From: Clostridia bacterium
GTDB taxonomy: Bacteria; Bacillota; Clostridia; UBA1381; UMGS1253
Assembly (NCBI GenBank): GCA_017411585.1
Contig: JAFQPV010000157.1
Location: 1 to 8,339, forward strand
Length of the DNA stretch: 8,339 bases
Direction: 5' to 3'
How positions within the stretch are numbered: position 1 is the stretch's first letter; the number at the start of each line of letters is the position of its first letter. Shown piece by piece: positions 1 through 6,811 of this stretch. Both the position numbers and the translations under genes were made by a program. A model generated the notes under the pieces. The model made no database searches. It was not told where the DNA came from and was given only the letters and a program-made list of their open reading frames with translations.

Positions 1-22
1 ATACTTCCATTGCCGGTTTCTT

Positions 23-1015
23 TTATAAATATTTCATAATTTCCCGATGCAGGTTTTCCGCATAATAAGCAAAGCCTTCATCATTTGGATGTAGCCGTGC
101 ATCGTGGTAGAGCGCCGTGTCATGCGGCACCAAGTCGCGCCCCGGTATCACCGTCACAGTTGCAAAGTCCTTCGTGTTTTCGCAAATGTGTCTTTCCAAA
201 TCCGAAAACGGTCCGAGCGGACGCTCTGTATCCTCATCCGCACGCCAGATTGGCGTTATGGCAAAAATTTTCGCATTCGGGTATTGCTTTGAGAGCGCAC
301 CGTAGAACGCACGCACATCCGCACAGTACTTTTCTGCTGTCTTCTTGCCCCAGTCATTCGAGCCGTAGGCAACCGTGATATACTCCGGATTAAACTCCGC
401 CTCGTCCGTACACTGTGCAAGTGCCGGGAAGAATGTATCGCCGCCGATGCCTTTGTTTCTCGCCTCCGCATCCAGCATTTCGGAAAGGCGTACTGCATAG
501 GAGTTTTTCTGGCGAAGCGCCGTAACCCCATGTGTAATCGAATCGCCGAACATCAGCATTTTTTTACTTGGACGAAGTGGCTTTATGTACGCACCATCTT
601 CTACCGAAAGCTCTGCAATTCTTGCACAAGCCTGCCACGGCAGGTAAATGCGCACCGTCTTTACCCCTGTGCCAAGCGCATAGCTTTCATTAAATTTCCC
701 TTCAATGCCGTCCGTCGGCCAGGTGGAAATGCTGCCGACCAAAGCATCGCCGGCATACACATCGAGCGCAAAGCCCTTGCTTTTGCTGCCCGGCGAAATG
801 CTGACACCGATCTGCAGGTTTTCCGCATCCGTTTCAAACACAAGGCGAATGCCTGCACTTGCCGCGGTTTTCATATAAAATTCAGCGCTTGTTTCCTTGT
901 ATGCCTGCTCCTGCGCCGGCGTAAATCGGTGCAAAAACACGCCATCTGCTTCCTCGGTTGCATAGGCTACCCCGATAGCAACAGCCTGAATTTCCTCAAA
1001 AGTAAGCTTTTTCAT
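23..1015 (-). CDS. SGNH/GDSL-family hydrolase (esterase/acetylhydrolase-like)
   Basis: This 330-aa protein is probably a cytoplasmic esterase or deacylase. The C-terminal half (about residues 150-330) has the SGNH blocks in order: GDSITHG with nucleophile Ser159, IGGDTF with the oxyanion glycine near 191-192, GSND with Asn220, and DARLHPND with Asp305 and His309. Residues 1-145 lack these motifs and look beta-rich, like the N-terminal beta-sandwich attached to some carbohydrate-esterase SGNH proteins; that part is inferred. There is no signal peptide or membrane segment. The start is fixed by GGAGGTG (1023-1029, minus strand) 7 nt before ATG. It is the last visible gene of the minus-strand operon, 34 nt after the C26 peptidase gene. 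No terminator is seen in the 22 bases left in the window, so the operon may continue. Substrate is unknown; the family includes sugar-acetyl, lipid and thioester hydrolases. Confidence 0.92.
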   Translation of the reverse strand: MKKLTFEEIQAVAIGVAYATEEADGVFLHRFTPAQEQAYKETSAEFYMKTAASAGIRLVFETDAENLQIGVSISPGSKSKGFALDVYAGDALVGSISTWPTDGIEGKFNESYALGTGVKTVRIYLPWQACARIAELSVEDGAYIKPLRPSKKMLMFGDSITHGVTALRQKNSYAVRLSEMLDAEARNKGIGGDTFFPALAQCTDEAEFNPEYITVAYGSNDWGKKTAEKYCADVRAFYGALSKQYPNAKIFAITPIWRADEDTERPLGPFSDLERHICENTKDFATVTVIPGRDLVPHDTALYHDARLHPNDEGFAYYAENLHREIMKYL

Positions 1016-1049
1016 TTATATACACCTCCAAATTAAAACTTTGTATCCT

Positions 1050-1718
1050 TTAATTTTTCTCCTCACACAAACGGATAAAATACTCAAAAATCGCACTGCC
1101 GTCAACGGTGTCGTCGCGCTTTCTCGTGCAGCACATCCGCTCCGGATGCCACTGCACACCAAAAACCGGCAGTTTCTCGGGCTCGTAGCCTTCAATCACA
1201 CCGTCGGAGGCGCGCAAGGTTACAAAAAAGCCGTCCGCCAAGTCCTGTACCGCCTGATGATGCCAGCTGTTGACGGTAAAGCTTTCTCCGTAGAGCTTTT
1301 CTGCAATACTGCCCTTTTGTGCTGTGACCTCATGTACAATATCGTGCCCTGCAAGCACTGTGCTGTGCTCTAAGGCATTCGGCAAATGCTGCACAAGCGT
1401 GCCGCCGAAGATGACATTTAAAAGCTGATGTCCGCGGCATATGCCGAAAATCGGCTTGCCTGCCTTTAGAAAGGCTTCCACCAATGCAATTTCCGCCGCA
1501 TCGCGCGCTTCATCCATATTGACTGCACCGTCTACCGCTTCGCCGTATCGCGCAGGATGCACATCCACGCCGCCGCAGACAATTAACCCGTCATACTCTG
1601 TCGAAGCTGCCGGGCAATACATACGCGTCGGCTCTGCGCCGCACGCGCGGATTGCATCAACATACAGCGCGTAGCTTTCCGGGTTGTTATCGGTAGACAA
1701 TAAAATTTTGACACCCAT
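1050..1718 (-). CDS. Gamma-glutamyl-gamma-aminobutyrate hydrolase family protein (peptidase C26, class I glutamine amidotransferase-like)
   Basis: The 222-aa protein has the class I glutamine amidotransferase fold signature. The nucleophile elbow GICRGHQ carries Cys94, and VQWHPE carries His191 and Glu193, giving a complete Cys-His-Glu triad. CGGVDVHP (48-55) is the substrate-side loop typical of PuuD/gamma-glutamyl hydrolase relatives. Members cleave gamma-glutamyl amide bonds, for example gamma-Glu-GABA in putrescine breakdown or gamma-glutamyl tails. No synthetase domain is attached and no puuA-like gene is in the window, so a putrescine role is unproven. The ATG lies just 1 nt after the TAA of the upstream M20 gene, and the AAGGGG ribosome site (1732-1737) is inside that gene's end, so translation is probably coupled. 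Length is slightly short against about 250 aa for E. coli PuuD, but all catalytic blocks are present. Confidence 0.93.
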   Translation of the reverse strand: MGVKILLSTDNNPESYALYVDAIRACGAEPTRMYCPAASTEYDGLIVCGGVDVHPARYGEAVDGAVNMDEARDAAEIALVEAFLKAGKPIFGICRGHQLLNVIFGGTLVQHLPNALEHSTVLAGHDIVHEVTAQKGSIAEKLYGESFTVNSWHHQAVQDLADGFFVTLRASDGVIEGYEPEKLPVFGVQWHPERMCCTRKRDDTVDGSAIFEYFIRLCEEKN

Positions 1719-1719
1719 T

Positions 1720-3060
1720 TTACAAACTGCACCCCTTCACCTCTGCTACGCCGTCCTCGCGGTATACGATGCGGTCGCCCGAAGAAAACAGACTGTCCAT
1801 ATAATCCAGATAGTCTTTCGCCGATGCAAATTCCGGCACAAAGCTTTCTTTAATTTCCTTTGCGCGTACAGCGCCATCCTTTAAAAGCAGCTCCAGCATT
1901 TTAAGCTGCCATTTTGCCGAGGTCACACAAGCGAGCTCCGGATTTGCAATGCGGTAATTGTCGCCATGCGAGATGCCCTCTGCGCCCGGACAGTACGGAT
2001 GCACCACCGGCAAAATGCCCGACAAATCGCCCATATCCGTGCTGCCGGAGCCAACCACAGGCGTGTATGTACACGGCAGGTCGATTTCCTTTGCCGCATC
2101 CAGCACGAGCTGCTTCATACCTTCCGAATTCTTCAGCGGTGCATAGCCCGGAGAATCTATAATTTCAACATTTGCACCGAGCGACAGTGCCGCACCGCAA
2201 AGCGCACGGTTAACCTTTTTGTTTGCTTCTTCAATTGCTTTAAAGGTTTTGCCGCGTACATAGCTTTCCAAAATCACTTCGTCCGGAATGGCATTCACTG
2301 CGCCACCGCCCTTGGTGACAATCGGGTGTACGCGGATAATATCCTGCTCTGCAAAGGTTTCGCGGATGGCGTTAATCGCCGAAAGCCCCTGCGTTGCCGC
2401 ATACAATGCATTGCAGCCGTTCCATGGTGAGCCGCCTGCGTGCGCAGATTTCCCCTTATAAATAATGCGTTTTGCCATACAGCCGACAGAGCCGTCGCGC
2501 AAGCTGGCTTCCTTGCCCTGCGTTGTATGCACCATCAGCGCAATGTCCACGCCGTCAAAATAGCCACGGCGCAAAAATTCGCTCTTGCCGCCGAAATAAT
2601 GGATTTTACCCTCCGCAATCAGCTTGGAACGGTACTCAATCTCAATCAGCTCCTCCGCCGGCACTGCGCAAAGACGAATTTTTCCGCAAAGCCCGTCTAA
2701 TGCACCTTCCGTCTTCAATGCAGCCGCAATGCCGAAAAGCGCCGCACTCTGCGCCGCGTGACCGCAGCAGTGCACTGCGCCTGTCTCGGGGTCTGCCTCC
2801 GGATGCGTCGGACAAAGCAGCGAATCCATTTCGCCCAAAACCAAAATTTCCGGACCCGGTCTTCCGGTATCTACCACGCAATAAAAGCCCGGAATATCGC
2901 CTGCCTTTACAAGCTCGTAGCCGAGCGCTTCAAATTTCTCTTCCAGATATGCGCTCGTTTTTACCTCTCTGTAGCCCGTCTCCGGGTTTTTCCAGATGTA
3001 ATCGAGTGCCTCCAAAATCAAAGCCTTGTTCTTTTCTGCCGCCGAAATCAGCTTGCTCAT
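1720..3060 (-). CDS. M20-family metallopeptidase/amidohydrolase (M20D-like, AbgB/N-acyl amino acid hydrolase type)
   Basis: This 446-aa cytoplasmic di-metal amidohydrolase likely removes an acyl or aryl-acyl group from an amino acid, or splits a small peptide-like amide. Visible motifs are GEMD (76-79), HCCGHAAQ (97-104) with Cys99 and His101 as metal ligands as in M20D enzymes, PAEE (134-137) with catalytic Glu136 and ligand Glu137, a ligand-type His178 in LMVHT, the lid-domain His207 in GKSAHAGGSPWNG, and the C-terminal ligand His365 in ISHGD. The more usual CGHD is CGHA here. The GGGAVNAIPDEV block (251-262) is typical of the dimerisation domain. Residues from about 400 form a tail beyond the usual M20 end. 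GGAGG (3070-3074) sits 9 nt before the ATG. The gene is second in the operon. Aminobenzoyl-glutamate hydrolase, aminoacylase and IAA-amino-acid-hydrolase-like functions cannot be told apart from the sequence. Confidence 0.92.
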   Translation of the reverse strand: MSKLISAAEKNKALILEALDYIWKNPETGYREVKTSAYLEEKFEALGYELVKAGDIPGFYCVVDTGRPGPEILVLGEMDSLLCPTHPEADPETGAVHCCGHAAQSAALFGIAAALKTEGALDGLCGKIRLCAVPAEELIEIEYRSKLIAEGKIHYFGGKSEFLRRGYFDGVDIALMVHTTQGKEASLRDGSVGCMAKRIIYKGKSAHAGGSPWNGCNALYAATQGLSAINAIRETFAEQDIIRVHPIVTKGGGAVNAIPDEVILESYVRGKTFKAIEEANKKVNRALCGAALSLGANVEIIDSPGYAPLKNSEGMKQLVLDAAKEIDLPCTYTPVVGSGSTDMGDLSGILPVVHPYCPGAEGISHGDNYRIANPELACVTSAKWQLKMLELLLKDGAVRAKEIKESFVPEFASAKDYLDYMDSLFSSGDRIVYREDGVAEVKGCSL

Positions 3061-3075
3061 AATAAAACGCCTCCG

Positions 3076-3267
3076 TTAATTTTGTTTTTGTACCATTTTA
3101 TATTCATCATAGAAACGGTAGTACGGGCAAGCGCGCCGCGCACCGCCGTATACACTTGCCATCTCATCCTCATCAAAATTGACAAGGCAGATGTAAGCGT
3201 CCATTTCTTCATCGTAGTCATAGTATGCACAGGTTTCACACTGCGTTATTTTCTTTTTCTCCTGCAT
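3076..3267 (-). CDS. Small four-cysteine protein, DUF6472-like
   Basis: This 63-aa acidic protein has no known function. Counting from the ATG at 3265-3267, cysteines are at 10 and 13 (CETC), 27 and 47 (CPYYR), a layout that could bind zinc or an iron-sulfur cluster. The pattern of a CxxC, a DEDEM acidic stretch, CPYYRFYDEYK and a basic end matches, from memory, the clostridial family Pfam DUF6472. There is no membrane segment. Two start codons lie just upstream in frame, GTG (3274-3276) and ATG (3271-3273). I prefer 3265-3267 because GGTGAT (3272-3277) matches the 3' part of the full Shine-Dalgarno sequence and leaves the equivalent of an 8-nt spacing. The gene is first in the operon, and its stop codon lies directly beside the ribosome site of the M20 gene (15-nt gap). 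That makes it co-transcribed, possibly as a regulator or metal-linked partner, but this is inference. Confidence 0.82.
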   Translation of the reverse strand: MQEKKKITQCETCAYYDYDEEMDAYICLVNFDEDEMASVYGGARRACPYYRFYDEYKMVQKQN

Positions 3268-3284
3268 TTTCATCACCGTTTTTT

Positions 3285-3313
3285 ATTTTATCACATAGCT
3301 TTAAAAAAGTAAA
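3285..3313 (-). promoter_or_regulatory. Probable promoter of the DUF6472-M20-C26-SGNH operon
   Basis: On the minus strand, TTTACT (3308-3313) is followed 17 bp later by TAAAAT (3285-3290), and the -10 is preceded by TG one base away (extended -10 form). The predicted start of RNA is near 3278, only about 10 nt before the chosen ATG and just covering the GGTGAT ribosome site. The -35 is a moderate match (4 of 6) and the region is AT-rich, so a chance match is possible. Confidence 0.45.
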
Positions 3314-3319
3314 CAATAC

Positions 3320-3348
3320 TTGATTTTTTGCACTCGGCGTAGTACAAT
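3320..3348 (+). promoter_or_regulatory. Probable promoter of the EamA/DMT transporter gene
   Basis: TTGATT (3320-3325) and TACAAT (3343-3348) are separated by 17 bp, a good sigma-A type match. RNA would start near 3355, leaving about 15 nt before the ATG at 3370. Its -35 lies 6 bp from the -35 of the divergent minus-strand promoter, so the two promoters are back to back. Confidence 0.6.
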
Positions 3349-3369
3349 ACATCCTTGTGGGGTGAAATT

Positions 3370-4221
3370 ATGCAATATTTATGGGTAATATTTGTCGTCA
3401 TCTACAGCTTTTTAAAAGGCTCGCGCGACGGTATGAAAAAGGCGGCGCTGAAAAAAAGCTCGTCGACGGAAATTCTGTTTTTTTACACGGTACTCGGTTT
3501 TATTTTTACAATTCCGTTTTCCGCAGGTGCTTTTAATGTTGCACCGATATTCATTTTCTGGTCGTTTGTAAAGGCCGGCGTTGTCAGCATCGCGTGGCTG
3601 TTTGCGATGTGGGCATTAAAGGAAATGAGCGTCAGCCTCTACGGCATTATGGACCTATCGCGCGTCGTGTTTTCCACGCTGCTCGGCGTATTCGCACTCG
3701 GCGAGAGCATGACCTGGGCAAAATGCATTGGTCTCGTGCTGGTCATCACCGGTCTTTTGCTGGTCAACCTAAAAAAGAACACCGCAACCAAGGGCGTAAC
3801 CCTCGTTACGCTGACCGCCGCGCTGTTAAACTGCTTTTTTAATGCCATTTCCGGCACGATGGACAAAATTTTAATGCAGTATATGACCTCTGCGCAGCTG
3901 CAGTTTTGGTTTATGCTTTTCTCCGCGGCAATTTACGGCGTTATCCTGCTTTGCCGCAAAGAGAAAATATCCTTAAAATCCATTAAAACCAACTACTGGA
4001 TTCCGCTGATGAGCCTTTCGCTCGTTGTCGGTGACCGCCTTTTATTCGAGGCAAATGCCGACCCTGACAGCCAGGTTACGTTAATGACCATCATCAAGCA
4101 ATCCTCCGTGTTTGTCACCGTACTGACCGGATGGCTGTGCTTTAAAGAAAAGCATATTTTATACAAGCTGATGTGCACAGCAATTGTATTGGCAGGCATA
4201 TTTGTTGCCTTGCTGTGGTAG
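3370..4221 (+). CDS. EamA/DMT-superfamily transporter
   Basis: This 283-aa integral membrane protein has about ten hydrophobic helices (roughly 2-15, 35-54, 58-82, 92-110, 116-134, 143-163, 176-195, 208-222, 235-256, 264-283). They form two five-helix halves, as in EamA drug/metabolite transporters. The first half ends with the family-typical run around GVFALGESMTWAKCIG (106-121) and the second with the parallel GWLCFKEKHILYKL (254-267), where Glu112 and Glu260 are in matching places. Substrate is unknown; relatives export or import amino acids, nucleotide-sugar precursors and other metabolites. ATG at 3370 is chosen over the in-frame TTG at 3355 because GGGGTG (3359-3364) lies 5 nt before it. 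The gene stands alone: a divergent promoter is upstream and a bidirectional terminator follows. It runs opposite to the hydrolase operon, so a shared substrate is possible but not shown. Confidence 0.9.
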   Translation: MQYLWVIFVVIYSFLKGSRDGMKKAALKKSSSTEILFFYTVLGFIFTIPFSAGAFNVAPIFIFWSFVKAGVVSIAWLFAMWALKEMSVSLYGIMDLSRVVFSTLLGVFALGESMTWAKCIGLVLVITGLLLVNLKKNTATKGVTLVTLTAALLNCFFNAISGTMDKILMQYMTSAQLQFWFMLFSAAIYGVILLCRKEKISLKSIKTNYWIPLMSLSLVVGDRLLFEANADPDSQVTLMTIIKQSSVFVTVLTGWLCFKEKHILYKLMCTAIVLAGIFVALLW

Positions 4222-4236
4222 AAAAAGCAAACAAAC

Positions 4237-4275
4237 AAAAGCCTTCTCTCAAATCAATTGAGAGAAGGCTTTTTT
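4237..4275. terminator. Bidirectional rho-independent terminator between the transporter gene and nrdD
   Basis: A perfect 13-bp inverted repeat (4240-4252 with 4258-4270, sequence AGCCTTCTCTCAA and its complement) encloses a 5-nt loop. A/T pairs at 4237-4239 with 4271-4273 extend it to 16 bp. On the plus strand the hairpin ends in a run of six T (4270-4275). On the minus strand it is followed by a T-rich stretch (4225-4240 read backwards). It lies in the 56-nt gap between convergent genes and can stop both. Confidence 0.93.
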
Positions 4276-4277
4276 GA

Positions 4278-6638
4278 TTAGTTTCTGTTCATATATTCTG
4301 TAATGTTGCCGATACCGCTGAGCACTTCCTGTGTATCGCCGTTTCTGACAACAAGTGTCGGTGCCTGCGTGATGCCAAGCGATTTTGTCAGCTCTGCCAT
4401 TTCTTCTGCATCCACTTTTTCAAAGTGGATGCCGGCACCCGTCAGCATCGTTGCTGCGATTTTACAGTTCGGACAGGTTTTGGTTGTAAAAAGCAGTGTC
4501 TGCTCTACAGCCGGCGCACTCTTCGGTGCATCCTCTACGCGAATCGGGTCAGCCGGCGCGCGCAGTTCGGATTTTTCAAGGTCGTATACCTTTCTATCCT
4601 TGAATTCCTGACTCTTACCGTCATTCCAGTTCTGTACCGGACGGTAGTAACCGGTGATACGGCTATATACCTCTGTCTTTTCGCCGCACTGCGGGCAGGT
4701 ATACACCTCACCGCTCAAGTAGCCGTGGTTTTTACATACGGAATACGTCGGCGACAATGTGTAGTACGGCAAACGGTGATTTTCCGCAATCTTACGTACC
4801 AATGTAGCCGCTGCCTTCCAATCCGGCAGCTTCTCGCCGAGGAACGCGTGGAATACAGTACCGGAGGTATAAAGCGTCTGCAAATCATCCTGAATAGAGA
4901 GCGCTTCAAAGATATCATCCGTGTAACCAACCGGCAAATGAGAGGAGTTGGTGTAATACGGTGTGCCGTTTTCATTTGCTGTAACGATATCGCCGAACTG
5001 CTCTACATCGTGCTTTGCAAGACGATATGAGGTCGACTCAGCCGGTGTAGCCTCCAGGTTATAGAGGTCGCCGTATTTTTCCTGATAGTCGGACAGACGC
5101 TCGCGCATATGATTTAATACATCCTGCGAGAACTTCTGTGTCTTTTCATTGGTCATATCCGCCTTAATCCACTTTGCATTCAGACCGGCTTCATTCATGC
5201 CCACCAAGCCGATGGTCGAGAAGTGGTTTTCGAATGTGCCGAGATAACGCTTGGTATATGGATACAGACCCTCATTTAAGAGTTTTGTAATAACCGTACG
5301 CTTAATCTTTAAGGAACGCGCGGAAATATCCATCAGGTTATCGAGTCGTGCATAGAATTCCTGCTCATTTTCAGACAGGTATGCAATACGCGGCATATTG
5401 ATGGTAACAACGCCGACAGAACCGGTGCTTTCACCACTGCCGAAGAAACCGCCGGACTTTTTACGCAGCTCGCGCAAGTCCAAACGCAGGCGGCAGCACA
5501 TACTGCGCACGTCGCTCGGCTCCATATCACTGTTGAGATAGTTGGAGAAGTACGGTGTGCCGTACTTAGATGTCATCTCAAATAAAAGCTTGTTGTTCTC
5601 CGTTTCGGACCAGTCGAAATCGCGCGTGATGGAGTAGGTCGGAATCGGGTACTGGAAGCCGCGACCGTTTGCGTCACCTTCGATCATAATCTCGATGAAC
5701 GCCTTGTTGATCATATCCATCTCTGCTTTACAGTCTTTATACTTAAAGTCTACTTCCTTACCGCCAACGATACAGTTCTGCTCTGCAAGGTCTGCCGGAA
5801 CTGTCCAGTCGAGTGTAATGTTCGAAAACGGCGCCTGTGTACCCCAACGGCTCGGAATGTTTACACCAAATACGAAGGATTCGATGCACTTCTTTACTTC
5901 ATAGTAGGAAAGGTTGTCCACCTTAACAAACGGCGCAAGATAGGTGTCAAACGAAGAAAAAGCCTGCGCGCCTGCCCACTCGTTCTGCATGATGCCAAGG
6001 AAGTTCACCATCTGATTGCACAGTGTCGACAAATGACTTGCCGGCTTGGATGTAATCTTACCGTTTACGCCGCCGAGACCCTCTTGAATGAGCTGCTTTA
6101 ACGACCAACCTGCACAGTAACCTGTCAGCATGGAAAGGTCATGGATATGAATATCTGCGCGGCGATGTGCATTTGCAATATCGTCATCGTAGATTTCAGA
6201 CAGCCAGTAGTTTGCGGTAATTGCACCGGAGTTGGAAAGAATCAAACCACCAACGGAATATGTAACCGTGGAGTTCTCCTTTACGCGCCAGTCCGTAACC
6301 TTTACATAGCTGTTTACCAAATCCTTGTAGTTTAATAAGGTTGCCTTCGTTGCGCGCACCTTCTCACGCTGACGGCGGTAAAGAATATATGCCTTTGCAA
6401 CATCGGCATAGCCGCCCAAAATAAGTACAGACTCTACGCTGTCCTGAATGTCCTCCACCTTAATAACGTCATTTTTAATTTTCGGCTCAAACTCAGCTGT
6501 AACTTTGAGTGCAAGCAAATCAATCACACTCGGATGATACTGCTTACCCTGTGCATCAAATGCTTTCGTGATTGCAGCGCTAATCTTCGCAATATCGAAT
6601 TCCACAAGTGCGCCGTCACGTTTCATAACCTGATACAT
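4278..6638 (-). CDS. nrdD: Anaerobic (class III) ribonucleoside-triphosphate reductase with fused C-terminal redoxin domain
   Basis: The 786-aa oxygen-sensitive glycyl-radical enzyme makes dNTPs from NTPs. An ATP-cone allosteric domain (about 3-95; VMKRDGALVEFDIAKIS) is followed by the ten-stranded barrel. Cys175 in GYCAGWS and the Cys381-Cys382 pair in MCCRLR are the likely active-site cysteines. A zinc site is formed by CKNH (635-638) and CPQC (648-651), and the glycyl radical is Gly663 in RITGYYRPVQNWNDGK. After a proline/alanine-rich linker (about 686-712), residues 714-786 form a thioredoxin-fold domain with TCPNC (Cys722, Cys725) and a cis-proline-type APT at 759-761. Ordinary NrdD proteins end near the radical loop, so this is a fusion. 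The start is set by GGGGG (6647-6651) 8 nt before ATG; the frame is open further upstream but covers the promoter. The gene follows its activase gene nrdG and is probably repressed by NrdR. Confidence 0.97.
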   Translation of the reverse strand: MYQVMKRDGALVEFDIAKISAAITKAFDAQGKQYHPSVIDLLALKVTAEFEPKIKNDVIKVEDIQDSVESVLILGGYADVAKAYILYRRQREKVRATKATLLNYKDLVNSYVKVTDWRVKENSTVTYSVGGLILSNSGAITANYWLSEIYDDDIANAHRRADIHIHDLSMLTGYCAGWSLKQLIQEGLGGVNGKITSKPASHLSTLCNQMVNFLGIMQNEWAGAQAFSSFDTYLAPFVKVDNLSYYEVKKCIESFVFGVNIPSRWGTQAPFSNITLDWTVPADLAEQNCIVGGKEVDFKYKDCKAEMDMINKAFIEIMIEGDANGRGFQYPIPTYSITRDFDWSETENNKLLFEMTSKYGTPYFSNYLNSDMEPSDVRSMCCRLRLDLRELRKKSGGFFGSGESTGSVGVVTINMPRIAYLSENEQEFYARLDNLMDISARSLKIKRTVITKLLNEGLYPYTKRYLGTFENHFSTIGLVGMNEAGLNAKWIKADMTNEKTQKFSQDVLNHMRERLSDYQEKYGDLYNLEATPAESTSYRLAKHDVEQFGDIVTANENGTPYYTNSSHLPVGYTDDIFEALSIQDDLQTLYTSGTVFHAFLGEKLPDWKAAATLVRKIAENHRLPYYTLSPTYSVCKNHGYLSGEVYTCPQCGEKTEVYSRITGYYRPVQNWNDGKSQEFKDRKVYDLEKSELRAPADPIRVEDAPKSAPAVEQTLLFTTKTCPNCKIAATMLTGAGIHFEKVDAEEMAELTKSLGITQAPTLVVRNGDTQEVLSGIGNITEYMNRN

Positions 6639-6750
6639 CTTGTATACCCCCACTTTCTCAAAATTTTTCGGATTTTCGCTCCGTCTGGCGTTTATTATGT
6701 AAAAATAAAAAGGCACCCTCCCACCTACCGCTGCCGGAAAAAGCGGGATT
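6639..6750 (-). promoter_or_regulatory. nrdD 5' leader with a G-rich segment and a T-rich tract
   Basis: The predicted transcript has about 112 nt before the nrdD start, longer than the leaders of the other genes here (10-16 nt). In RNA sense, G-runs GG, GG, GGG, GGG with 1-2 nt spacers lie at 6729-6716 (GGTAGGTGGGAGGG), which could form a two-layer G-quadruplex. Two weak 4-bp helices are possible: CCGC (6743-6746) with GCGG (6728-6731), and GGCA (6732-6735) with TGCC (6712-6715). The second is followed at once by TTTTTATTTTT (6701-6711), so it is reminiscent of an attenuator, but the stem is too short to call. I do not recognise a known riboswitch class. Confidence 0.35.
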
Positions 6751-6756
6751 GTACCC

Positions 6757-6785
6757 ATTATAACACTACTATATTTTGTTGTCAA
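6757..6785 (-). promoter_or_regulatory. Consensus sigma-A promoter of nrdD
   Basis: On the minus strand TTGACA (6780-6785) and TATAAT (6757-6762) are separated by exactly 17 bp, a full consensus match. RNA should start near 6750. An A/T block (6796-6811, A6T6A4) upstream could act as an UP element. The -35 is buried in an NrdR-box-like palindrome, so strong transcription would need relief of repression. Confidence 0.9.
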
Positions 6786-6795
6786 TATATTGTGT
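6780..6795. promoter_or_regulatory. NrdR box (proximal), overlapping the nrdD -35
   Basis: TGTCAATATATTGTGT matches 13 of 16 positions of the published NrdR consensus ACACWATATATWGTGT. NrdR is the ATP-cone repressor of ribonucleotide reductase genes. The site covers the whole -35 hexamer of the nrdD promoter, a position suited to blocking RNA polymerase. Confidence 0.82.
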
Positions 6796-6811
6796 AAAAA
6801 ATTTTTTAAAA

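Noticed and set aside
1..10. Possible start (ATG at 8-10, minus strand) of a fifth operon gene
   Set aside because: No ribosome site is visible between it and the SGNH stop codon, and only three codons remain in the window.
530..1036. Long plus-strand open frames opposite the minus-strand genes (also 2472-3062 and 4425-5030)
   Set aside because: They lie antisense to well-supported genes, show no family motifs, and arise from the codon usage of the real strand.
3355..3369. TTG start giving five more residues on the DMT transporter
   Set aside because: It would place the start codon at the predicted transcription start with no ribosome site; the GGGGTG sequence within this stretch serves the ATG at 3370.
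6701..6735. Rho-independent terminator in the nrdD leader
   Set aside because: A T-rich run is present, but the best preceding stem is only 4 bp with a 16-nt loop, too weak to call by eye; kept only as a leader hypothesis.
6766..6781. A third NrdR-like palindrome in the nrdD promoter spacer
   Set aside because: Only 11 of 16 positions match, it overlaps the proximal box by 2 bp, and its 14-bp offset does not fit the paired-box spacing.
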